DNA from: Deltaproteobacteria bacterium
GTDB taxonomy: Bacteria; Myxococcota_A; UBA9160
Reading direction: 5' to 3'
Assembly: GCA_020849175.1 (NCBI GenBank)
Contig: JADLGR010000056.1
Coordinates: 1-32,537, forward strand
Length of the DNA stretch: 32,537 nt
A program made the translations under genes and the position numbers. The notes below the pieces were generated by a model. That model saw only the letters and a list, made by a program, of their open reading frames with translations, was not told the DNA's origin and did not search any database. Shown one piece after another: positions 6,684 through 14,060 of this stretch. Position 1 is the first letter of the stretch. The number at the start of each line of letters is the position of its first letter.

Positions 6684-8738
6684 ATGGCGCGTGCAAGGAT
6701 CGAGGTGTGGTTGCGCCGCGGGTGCACCCACACGCGTGCGCGTCGCGTCGGCCTCGCCACGGCGCTGCTCGCGGCATTCGTGCAGGCAGCGGCGGCGGAC
6801 GAGCCCGATGTGCAGCCGCAGGTCCCGACACGAGACGTCGCGCCGGTCGTCGTTCGCGATCTTCGTCCGGAAGATCTCCCTGACGATCCGTCGGCCTTCA
6901 CGACGGTGATCGAGATGGATCGCCATCAGGGAGAGGCCAAGACGGTCGACGATCTCCTCTCCGAGGCAGTCGGCGTTCAGGTCCGCCGGCTCGGTGGCCC
7001 GGGGCAGCCGTCGGAGGTCTCGATCCGCGGCTCGACGGCGAGCCAGGTCGTGATCCTGCTCGACGGGATCCGACTCGACAGTGCGCAGTCGGGCGTCGTC
7101 GACCTGTCGACGATTCCGGCGGACCTGCTCGAACGCATCGAGATCTCCCGCGGTGGCGGGTCGGTCCAGCAGGGGACGGGGGCGATGGGCGGCGTCATCA
7201 ACTTCGTGACACGCCGGCCCGGTGCGGAGCCGCGCACCGCTCTCACGGGAACGCTGGCCTCGTTCGGCACCGGCGAAGGGTCGGCGCTGCACACCGCTCG
7301 TCATGGCGACTGGGAGGTGACCGGGGCCTATGCGGGATTCACGACGCGCGGCGACTGGGAGTTCCAGCGTCCCGTGACGAAGATCGGCAACACGATCCTC
7401 GTTCCGAATCCGCCGACGCTGACGCGCATCAACAACCGATCGGAATACCAAACGGGTCTCGTTCGCATCGGTCGCGATCTCGGCGAGAAGCTTCACGTCT
7501 CGCTGCAGGACGACGGCCTGTTCGACAGCCGTGGGACGCCGGGTCTCGACTCCGGCGGCGGCGCCTACGGAGGCCAGCAGCGAAACGCTCACCAGCGCCT
7601 GACGCGCAACGTCGCAGACCTCTCGCTCGACGGCGCCGCGCTGACGCCGCTCGCGCTCGATACCACGACGCACCTCTACCACCGCTACCAGCGTCTCCAT
7701 TTTCGCAATCCGACGCCGACGTTCGGGCCGCCGATCGACACCGATCAGACGAACCAGACGCTCGGCGGTCGTTTCGGCGTGGATCGCTCCGTCTCCTTCT
7801 TCGGTACCGAGCATCGAGCGACACTCGCCTTCGAGGGCTATGAGGACCGCCTCGTCGCCGTGGCGTTCGATGACCCGACGCGCCTGACGCTCGACGCCTG
7901 GCTCCAGGACGACGCGCGGCTCTTCGACGGCCTGCTGCGGATCATCCCCGGCGTTCGCTACGACGACACCGAAGGCTTCGGCAGCCGCTTCGTTCCCCGC
8001 ATCGGCGCCGTGATCGAGCCATGGCCCTGGCTTCGCCTCAAAGGAAACCTCGAGCGCGCATACCGCGTGCCGAGCTTCGACGAGCTCTACTTCCCCGACG
8101 AGGGCTTCCTGCGCGGGAACCCCGGGCTGCTTCCCGAGGAGGCCGTCGCGTGGGATGCAGGCCTCGCGGTGGCCTTCGCCGGTCCCTGGCCGTTCGATCG
8201 TACGAGCCTCGAGGCGGCGTACTTCGAGAGCCAGATCGAGAACTCGATCGTCTTCGTCCTCGTGAGCCCCTTCACGGTGGCGCCCGTGAATACCGGCCGG
8301 GCGATCTCGCGCGGCATCGAGGTCTCGGCCTCCGTGGGCGTCCTCGAATGGGCGGTGCTCAGCATCAACTACACGCATCTCGACGCGCGCTATGACGGCA
8401 CCGATACCCCGCTTCCCGGTCGCAGCCCGAACGAGGTCTCGGGCCGTGTCCAGATCGGTCCGCCGTCGGGGCTGTTCAAGGTCTTCGGCGACGCGCTCTA
8501 CACCGACACGATTCCGGTCTCGGAGTCGGGTCGGACGATCCTACCGGCGCGCACGACCTACGACGCGGGGATCGTCGTCGATCTGGTGAAGGTTCCCGTA
8601 CTCGGCGAGAGGATCCCGCTGCGGAGTCTGCTCCTCTCGTTCATCGGCTCGAACTTGACGGACGTCAGCGTTCGCGACGCACAGTTCTTTCCACAGCCAG
8701 GACGCGTGCTGAGCGTCAAGGCAGAGGCGACGTTCTGA
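6684..8738 (+). CDS. btuB: BtuB-like TonB-dependent outer-membrane receptor
   Basis: A 684-aa TonB-dependent receptor. After the signal peptide (about residues 20-38, ending QAAAA) comes a TonB-box-like APVVVRDL (53-60). The plug domain (about 85-178) includes TVDDLLSEAVGVQVRRLGG, VSIRGSTASQVVILLDGIRL, LLERIEISRGGGS and GAMGGVINFVTRR. The beta-barrel follows, with alternating-polarity strands and the late motif YRVPSFDELYFPDEGFLRGNP; it ends in the terminal Phe expected for BAM-assembled barrels. The cobalamin riboswitch upstream makes B12 or another corrinoid the likely substrate, taken across the outer membrane with TonB energy. GTG 6705 is an alternative start with AAGGA upstream. Its TGA is embedded in CTGA, which may start the next gene. 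Confidence 0.92.
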   Translation: MARARIEVWLRRGCTHTRARRVGLATALLAAFVQAAAADEPDVQPQVPTRDVAPVVVRDLRPEDLPDDPSAFTTVIEMDRHQGEAKTVDDLLSEAVGVQVRRLGGPGQPSEVSIRGSTASQVVILLDGIRLDSAQSGVVDLSTIPADLLERIEISRGGGSVQQGTGAMGGVINFVTRRPGAEPRTALTGTLASFGTGEGSALHTARHGDWEVTGAYAGFTTRGDWEFQRPVTKIGNTILVPNPPTLTRINNRSEYQTGLVRIGRDLGEKLHVSLQDDGLFDSRGTPGLDSGGGAYGGQQRNAHQRLTRNVADLSLDGAALTPLALDTTTHLYHRYQRLHFRNPTPTFGPPIDTDQTNQTLGGRFGVDRSVSFFGTEHRATLAFEGYEDRLVAVAFDDPTRLTLDAWLQDDARLFDGLLRIIPGVRYDDTEGFGSRFVPRIGAVIEPWPWLRLKGNLERAYRVPSFDELYFPDEGFLRGNPGLLPEEAVAWDAGLAVAFAGPWPFDRTSLEAAYFESQIENSIVFVLVSPFTVAPVNTGRAISRGIEVSASVGVLEWAVLSINYTHLDARYDGTDTPLPGRSPNEVSGRVQIGPPSGLFKVFGDALYTDTIPVSESGRTILPARTTYDAGIVVDLVKVPVLGERIPLRSLLLSFIGSNLTDVSVRDAQFFPQPGRVLSVKAEATF

Positions 8739-10354
8739 GGAGGCATCGCATCGGCGCCGTACGCGCGGCCGCCTGCTGCCTCGCGCTCGCGTGCGGAGGA
8801 AGCGGCGGCGGCGGGAGCGGGAGCGGCGGTGGCGCTCCCGTGATCGAGGTGACGTCCGCAGACTCCCGTTGCGCTCCGCTTCCGGGTCCGTTCCCGCCGG
8901 GGCTCGACCTCGTGCCGGGGATCTCGGGACGGGCGGTGGTCGCGAACTTCTCGCCGCCGTCGCTGCTGCCGTTCGATCTGGGGCCGGTCCCGCCAGTGAT
9001 CTCGGCCGCCGGATCGGTGCCGGTGATCCCGCCCGACAGCGACGCGGACGGCTGCGACGAGCCGGGCTTCCCGCCGTGCCCGTCGACGACTCCGCAGCCG
9101 GACGGCGTGCTGGCCGTGAGCGCCGGACTCGCGCTGCTGAGCGCGAGCGCGTACGAGGAGGTCCTGTTCGTCGATCCGGCGAGCGGAAGGCCGGTGACGG
9201 GAACGGTCGGAACCCCCGCCAGCTTCGCGCCCCGGCAGTACGTCTACCTGCCGGCGCCGGGTACGACGGCGCCGCGGACGGCGGTGTCGACGTCGGGATG
9301 CGTTCCCGTCGAGCCCGGGATGACGGATTCACGCGGCGACGCGCTCGCAGCTCCGCCCGCAGCGTGGTGCCTGCCCGGCTTGCCGAGCTTTCGTCCGACG
9401 TTCACGTCGGGCGTTGCTGTCTCCGCGGGACACCTCTTCGTGTCGATGTCGAACCTCGGGGACAACTCGGTACCCGCCAGCGCACAGTACCTCCCTGGCG
9501 CGGTTCTCGTGTACGACTTCGACATCTCGAGCGGCGCACCGGTCGTCTCGCCGAACGCGGTGACGCCCGTCGTCATCACGAGCGGCTTCAACCCGACCCA
9601 CGTCACGGCCTATCGAACGCCGCTGGGCCGCGACCTCGTCCTCGTGAGTGGAAGCGGCGCGATCGGACGGCGAACCGACGATCCGGCAACACCAGCGCTG
9701 GAGGCCGGGGGCATCGCGCTCACGGGCGCGTTCGTCGACGTGATCGACGCAGCGACGCTGCGGCTCCTCGCGACCGTGCCGCTCGGTGCGGTCGGCCTGG
9801 CCTTCGACCGGCTCGCGATCGACCCGACCGGCCGCGTGGCCCTCGCGGGGAGCGCTGTCGGTCGCGCGCTCTACGGAATCGACCTCGAGCCGCTCGACGC
9901 GCTCCCGGCGGCGCCGGGCGTGCCGCTCGTTCTCGACGGGTCGACGGGGCCCGATGCGCGCATCTTCTACGCCGGCGCTCCCTTCACGATCCCGGCGCTT
10001 CCGGAGGGGCCGCCGGCCGAGACCTGCAATGGCTTCGTCGTGAGCGCGGACTGGAACGCGGCAGGGACGCGCCTGTACGCGACCGAGTACTGCGATGGAA
10101 CACTCGTGACCCTCGCCGCCGATCTGTCCGGGGCTCCGAGCCTCGACGCGCTGCGCGGCGGCCGCTTTCGCTTCGTCTCGATCGACCCGGTGCTGGCGCC
10201 GGTCTCCGCCTCGTCGGTGGGGCGGCCGCGTGCACCGGGATCCCTGCGCGTTCGCAGCGGGCGGCCCGGCGTCGACTACACCGGTCCGGACGTCTTCGTG
10301 CTCGCCGGAAGCCCGGAGGGGCTGCTGTGCGGAATTCGCGTCGAATCGCGCTGA
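8735..10354 (+). CDS. Surface lipoprotein, probable beta-propeller (BtuG-like by context)
   Basis: About 539 aa. The frame gives a lipoprotein signal with two basic clusters, a hydrophobic run and a LALAC lipobox (Cys codon 8792-8794). A Gly/Ser-only linker follows before the folded part. The body has recurring short beta segments such as GLALLSASAYEEVLFVDPASG, HLFVSMSNLGDNS, AVLVYDFDISSG, DLVLVSGSGAIG, AFVDVIDAATLRLLATVPLG and GTRLYATEYCDGTLVTL, consistent with a YncE-like propeller. No ATG/GTG/TTG codon includes the lipobox. The candidates are CTG 8735, overlapping the btuB stop (CTGA), or ATC 8750, which lies 6 nt after GAGGAGG (8737-8743); GTG 8840 would lose the export signal. Bacteroidetes BtuG is a B12-binding propeller lipoprotein paired with BtuB; homology here is inferred from layout, not proven. 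Confidence 0.75.
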   Translation: MRRHRIGAVRAAACCLALACGGSGGGGSGSGGGAPVIEVTSADSRCAPLPGPFPPGLDLVPGISGRAVVANFSPPSLLPFDLGPVPPVISAAGSVPVIPPDSDADGCDEPGFPPCPSTTPQPDGVLAVSAGLALLSASAYEEVLFVDPASGRPVTGTVGTPASFAPRQYVYLPAPGTTAPRTAVSTSGCVPVEPGMTDSRGDALAAPPAAWCLPGLPSFRPTFTSGVAVSAGHLFVSMSNLGDNSVPASAQYLPGAVLVYDFDISSGAPVVSPNAVTPVVITSGFNPTHVTAYRTPLGRDLVLVSGSGAIGRRTDDPATPALEAGGIALTGAFVDVIDAATLRLLATVPLGAVGLAFDRLAIDPTGRVALAGSAVGRALYGIDLEPLDALPAAPGVPLVLDGSTGPDARIFYAGAPFTIPALPEGPPAETCNGFVVSADWNAAGTRLYATEYCDGTLVTLAADLSGAPSLDALRGGRFRFVSIDPVLAPVSASSVGRPRAPGSLRVRSGRPGVDYTGPDVFVLAGSPEGLLCGIRVESR

Positions 10355-11229
10355 TCGTCCTGATGGCGGCCGTCGCCGTGAGCCTCCGGGTCGCCCTCGC
10401 GCCCGAATGGGGCAACGTGGCCGAGCAGGCCGCGGCAAGGGATGTCCCGCACGACGCCGTGCCGGCAGCCGGGAGCGCGGAGCCGGGCGCGGACGGTCGG
10501 ACGGGGCGCGACGCCCCGCAGCGCGCGGGCACGGCGGTCGCCGAGCGCACGCCGCTCGCGAGCACCGGCGCGGCGGCGGCGAACGGCGCGGCGCGCCACC
10601 GCGTGGACACTTCGGAGCGAGGCCTCGCGCTGGCGGAGCCCCAGGATCGGGACGCGCCGCACGCGGCGGCCTCGCCCCGTCTCGACCCCGTGGAGCTCTC
10701 GGAGGGAGCCGTCACGGCACGCGTATCGGGCTGGGACCCCGCGCCGCCGCGACAGCTTACACTCTGGCGTGTCGAGGACGGCCGCTTCGCTCGCCTCGCC
10801 GAGACGCGCAGCGGACCAGACGGGCGCTTCCACTTCGCCGAGATCGCCGCAGCGGGCCGTTCGCTCGCCGTCGGCGAGGGTGATCGCGAGCCGGACGCGG
10901 AGGCTCCGCGCATCGGGATCGCCGCCGCCGGTGCGCGGGCCCCCGCCGCGCAGGTCATCGCCTCTGCGGACGGCCCGCGACTTCGAGTCTGGCCGTCGGC
11001 GCAGGCCGCGGCGCTCGTCTTCGCAGCCGGCGGTCGCGAGATCGGCCGACGCGCACTCTCTCGCTCGCCCGACGCGCGCGATCGGATGGTCGAGCTCCCG
11101 GTGGTGCCGGGCGCTCCGGGCGCCGGACTCTTCGTCGCCGAGCAGCACGCCGATGGCGTGCGCTCGGCGTGGACTCGCCTCGACTTCGATGCGCCGGAGG
11201 AGGGCTTCGGCGAAGATTCGATCCGATGA
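10327..11229 (+). CDS. Unknown membrane-anchored protein in B12 operon
   Basis: A 300-aa product I do not recognise. GTG 10327 is preceded by GGAGGGG (10315-10321) at 5 nt and overlaps the previous gene by 28 nt, so translation is probably coupled. Residues 1-24 (basic start, then IALIVLMAAVAVSLRVAL) form a signal anchor without a lipobox. A low-complexity Ala/Gly/Arg-rich linker runs to about residue 115. The rest looks like two beta-rich domains: one with VTARVSGWDPAPPRQLTLWR and GPDGRFHFAEI, resembling a carboxypeptidase-regulatory or Ig-like module, and a second ending in AWTRLDFDAP. It probably faces the periplasm or cell surface and may be an accessory of the B12 receptor complex; that role rests only on operon position. 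Confidence 0.7.
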   Translation: MRNSRRIALIVLMAAVAVSLRVALAPEWGNVAEQAAARDVPHDAVPAAGSAEPGADGRTGRDAPQRAGTAVAERTPLASTGAAAANGAARHRVDTSERGLALAEPQDRDAPHAAASPRLDPVELSEGAVTARVSGWDPAPPRQLTLWRVEDGRFARLAETRSGPDGRFHFAEIAAAGRSLAVGEGDREPDAEAPRIGIAAAGARAPAAQVIASADGPRLRVWPSAQAAALVFAAGGREIGRRALSRSPDARDRMVELPVVPGAPGAGLFVAEQHADGVRSAWTRLDFDAPEEGFGEDSIR

Positions 11230-11241
11230 GGAGACGGTGAC

Positions 11242-12282
11242 ATGAGACGATCACACGCATGGCTGCTTCTCGCCTCCGCAGTTCTTCCTGGCTGCGATCA
11301 GACGAGCACCGTCGCGTGGCGCGAGCCGATCGCGAACGCGGAGGTGACGTGGATGCCACTCGATCTCGCGTTCGATTTCGTCGCGCAGAACGCACAGCAG
11401 GAGACGATGCGCGTCACGCTCAACGGGAGCGATGTGACGAGCCTCTTCGCGGTCGATCCGGCGGTGAACGGTCGGATCCCCGTTCACGCGAATCACGTCT
11501 GGGGACCCGGGCTCGTCGGTCCGGGCGCCAACGTTCTGCGCGCGGAGATGGTGTACTCCGGCGTCACCCACTTCCACGAGATCTCGTTCACGACCAGTGG
11601 CGATCCGTACGCCGACGGCGTCACGGCGTTCGTTCCCGGCGCGGGTGGAGGCTTCGGTCAGAGCGCGCTTCCGGGGCGAGTGACGGGCCCGCCTCTTGGC
11701 GCGGGCTTGTTCGGCGGCAGCCTCGATGTCGTCTCGCTCGGCGCCTCGGGCCGGATCGATCTGGCGATGACGAACAACGTGATCGTGAACGGCGATGGTG
11801 CAGACTTCACCGTCTTCGAGAACGCCTTTCTCAACATCGGCGCGTACTCGATCACCGGGGCTCCGTTTGCGGAGCCCGGGCGGGTGAGCGTGAGCCAGGA
11901 CGGCGTCACGTGGTATGCGCTTGCCTGCGAGATGGCGTCACCTCCCTACCATCCGGGCTGCGCCGGGGTCTACCCGGTGCTCTCGAACGCGAACAGCACG
12001 AACTCTCCACACGCGTCGATTCCGACGACGACGCCGATCGCGCAGCTCGTCGGCGTCAGTATCTTCGACCTCGTGGTGCCCGCGGGCGCGGGCGGCGACT
12101 CGTTCGACCTCGCGACGGTCGGTCTCGCATGGGCGCGCTACGTGCGAATCGAGGCCTCCTCGGTGGCGACGGGGCCTGAGGGCCCCGACAACGCGCGCTT
12201 CGATCTCGACGCCGTCGCGGCAATCCACTCCGCACCGGCGACCGACGCGAACGGCAACGGCATTCCGGATGCCGCCGAGTAG
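11242..12282 (+). CDS. Cell-surface lipoprotein of B12 operon
   Basis: A 346-aa predicted lipoprotein. GAGGAG (11228-11233) lies 8 nt before the ATG. The signal peptide ends in an LPGC lipobox (Cys18), followed by Asp at +2, which in E. coli would favour inner-membrane retention but need not do so here. An Ig-like segment (RVTLNGSDVTSLFAVDP...) comes first. Then follows a domain with the distinctive GDGADFTVFENAF, VSVSQDGVTWYALAC and DNARFDLDAVAAIH motifs. I recall these from surface proteins annotated near B12 receptors in Bacteroidetes and Leptospira-type genomes. The C-terminus, DANGNGIPDAAE, resembles a single calcium-binding thrombospondin type-3-like repeat. The role is probably in corrinoid capture, but the function is not established. 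It overlaps the TonB-like gene by 14 nt. Confidence 0.78.
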   Translation: MRRSHAWLLLASAVLPGCDQTSTVAWREPIANAEVTWMPLDLAFDFVAQNAQQETMRVTLNGSDVTSLFAVDPAVNGRIPVHANHVWGPGLVGPGANVLRAEMVYSGVTHFHEISFTTSGDPYADGVTAFVPGAGGGFGQSALPGRVTGPPLGAGLFGGSLDVVSLGASGRIDLAMTNNVIVNGDGADFTVFENAFLNIGAYSITGAPFAEPGRVSVSQDGVTWYALACEMASPPYHPGCAGVYPVLSNANSTNSPHASIPTTTPIAQLVGVSIFDLVVPAGAGGDSFDLATVGLAWARYVRIEASSVATGPEGPDNARFDLDAVAAIHSAPATDANGNGIPDAAE

Positions 12283-12721
12283 CGCGCGCGCAGCGTACGC
12301 TGGGGCTGCGCGCTGCGTAGCTGCGGGCATCGCAGCGCTGAGCATGCTGGCGGGCGCTGCGACGGTCAGCGCCGATCCCGACGTCGCATCGCGGCCTTCG
12401 GCGGCGCGCGAGGACGCGATGCCGGGCGGCGTGTCGTACGACACGCGCGTCGCCGAGATCCGGCGTCGGATCCAGCAGGCGCTCGTCTACCCGCCGCTCG
12501 CGCGCCGGCGCTCGATCGAAGGCGAGAGCGAGCTCGCGTTCGAGATCGGTGCGAGCGGCAGCCCAGCGGGCATCGCGCTCGTTCGCTCCTCGGGGAGCGC
12601 ACTCCTCGATCGCGCGGCCGAGCGGGCGGTGCGCGAGGCGGCGCCCCTTCCGCCCGTGATCGGCCGCCTTCGCGTTCCGGTTCGCTTCGAGCTCGACGCG
12701 CTGGGCGCTACCCGGCGCTGA
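12269..12721 (+). CDS. Minimal TonB C-terminal-domain protein
   Basis: 150 aa. ATG 12269 lies inside the end of the preceding gene. An N-terminal hydrophobic segment (about residues 16-35) serves as membrane anchor or signal. After a short linker comes a TonB C-terminal domain (about 58-145): RRIQQALVYPPLARRRSIEG, LAFEIGASGSPAGIALVRSSGS and LLDRAAERAVREAAPLPPV. These match the YP..A...G.....SSG...LD.AA pattern of TonB energy transducers. It lacks the long Pro-rich spacer that spans the periplasm, so it is unusually short, and exbB/exbD are not nearby. As last gene of the riboswitch operon it is probably the dedicated partner of the upstream receptor. Its end overlaps the convergent aminotransferase gene by 14 bp. 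Confidence 0.85.
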   Translation: MPPSSARAAYAGAARCVAAGIAALSMLAGAATVSADPDVASRPSAAREDAMPGGVSYDTRVAEIRRRIQQALVYPPLARRRSIEGESELAFEIGASGSPAGIALVRSSGSALLDRAAERAVREAAPLPPVIGRLRVPVRFELDALGATRR

Positions 12722-13832
12722 GCTCGGTGTGGAGCGCGGCCAGGAGACGGTCGACGACCGCCTCGCGCGCGTTCTCGCCCATGAGCCCGATGCGCCAGAT
12801 CCGGCCGGCGAGCGTGCCGAGGCCGCCTCCGACCTCGATCCCGTGGCGGTCCAGCAGCCGGCGTCGCAGCGCGGACTCGCCTTGCGCGCGGACGGCCTCG
12901 GGTAGCGTCACCGACGTGAGCATCGGCAGGCGGCTTCCGGGAGCAACGAGCGGCGAGAACCCGAGCGGCGCGAGGCCTGCGACGAGTCGCTCGGCGGCAC
13001 GCCGATGGCGCTCGAAGCGCGTCGGGAGGCCCTCCTCTTCGACGAGCCGCAGGGCCTCGACAAGGCCGTAGATCGCCGAGATCGGCGCCGTGTGGTGGTA
13101 GATGCGCTCGGTGCCGTAGTACGCGGCGAGCAGCGAGACGTCGAAGTACCAGCTCTGCACCGGCCGGGAGCGCTCGCGCACGCGAGCAAGGGCGCGTGGC
13201 CCGAAGCTGGCCGGGGACAGGCCCGGCGGGCACGACAGGCACTTCTGCGCTGCGCTGTACGCGGCGTCGATCCCCCACGTGTCGAGCGAGACGGGGAGTC
13301 CTCCGAGGGATGTCACGCAGTCGAGCACCACGAGCGCGCCCCCAGCGCGCGCTGCGGCGGCGATCTGCGCCACCGGCTGCAGCACGCCGGTCGACGTCTC
13401 GGCGTGGACGAACGCGACGAGACGCGGCCGAACCCGTGCGATCGCCTCGGCCATGGCCGAATCGTCGAGCGCGGTCCCCGGCTCCGCTTCGACCCGGGTC
13501 ACTCGGGCGCCGATGCGCGTGGCCACCTCGCACATGCGCTCGCCGAAGACGCCCGCGACACCCACGACGGCCGCGTCGCCGGGCTCGAGCAAGTTCGCCA
13601 GACACGCCTCCATGCCCCCGCTACCAGTCGCGGCGAGCGGGATCGTGAGTGCGTTGACGGTGCCGAAGAGCCGCCGCAGCCGGTCTTGCGCGTCGTCGGC
13701 CAGTGCGAGAAACGCCGGGTCGAGGTGTCCGAGCAGGGGTCTCGCCATCGCGGCAAGGACGCGCGGGTGAACGTTCGAGGGACCCGGTCCGAGGAGCAGG
13801 CGGGGCGCAGTGGACGTCGTCATGCCGGCCAT
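12708..13832 (-). CDS. Class-V PLP aminotransferase (alanine/serine-glyoxylate type)
   Basis: A 374-aa fold-type I aminotransferase of the AGXT/serine-pyruvate family. The family N-terminus is LLLGPGPSNVHPRVL. The cofactor region TGSGGMEA, the PLP-pyridine Asp in VVLDCVTSLGG (about residue 171) and the Schiff-base Lys in SAAQKCLSCPPG (about residue 197) are all present. The C-terminal WRIGLMGENA is also characteristic. These enzymes usually convert glyoxylate to glycine using Ala or Ser; some act on 2-aminoethylphosphonate or ureidoglycine. ATG 13832 is chosen, with ATG 13823 as an equal alternative; neither has a clear ribosome site. It is divergent from 13848 across only 15 bp. Confidence 0.88.
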   Translation of the reverse strand: MAGMTTSTAPRLLLGPGPSNVHPRVLAAMARPLLGHLDPAFLALADDAQDRLRRLFGTVNALTIPLAATGSGGMEACLANLLEPGDAAVVGVAGVFGERMCEVATRIGARVTRVEAEPGTALDDSAMAEAIARVRPRLVAFVHAETSTGVLQPVAQIAAAARAGGALVVLDCVTSLGGLPVSLDTWGIDAAYSAAQKCLSCPPGLSPASFGPRALARVRERSRPVQSWYFDVSLLAAYYGTERIYHHTAPISAIYGLVEALRLVEEEGLPTRFERHRRAAERLVAGLAPLGFSPLVAPGSRLPMLTSVTLPEAVRAQGESALRRRLLDRHGIEVGGGLGTLAGRIWRIGLMGENAREAVVDRLLAALHTELSAG

Positions 13833-13847
13833 GCTAACGCGTGACCC

Positions 13848-14060
13848 ATGAGGCGTTGGCTCGCGATCGCGCTCGCTCTCGCGGTCACGGCTGCAGGGGC
13901 GGCGCTTGCCTGGCGCGCTTTGCGGAGCCGCAGTGAGACGGCGATCGCCGGCCCCCACGCCGACATCGATTCCGCCTCGCGAGCGGCGCTCGAGAAGATC
14001 CTCGAGGAGGCCGACCGCCGAGAGGCTCGCGAGACTCCCGCGCGAGAGCCCGCGAATTGA
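13848..14060 (+). CDS. Small single-span membrane protein
   Basis: A 70-aa protein with an N-terminal hydrophobic helix (about residues 4-24) followed by a charged, Ala/Glu/Arg-rich tail that is probably helical. It shows no family motif that I recognise. Its TGA overlaps the TTG start of the following dGTPase-like gene (TTGA), the kind of coupling expected for real adjacent genes, and codon use fits the region. Function unknown. Confidence 0.6.
   Translation: MRRWLAIALALAVTAAGAALAWRALRSRSETAIAGPHADIDSASRAALEKILEEADRREARETPAREPAN

Noticed and set aside
6459-8378. 639-aa minus-strand frame opposite btuB
   Set aside because: Shadow of the receptor gene; charged low-complexity translation and no ribosome site.
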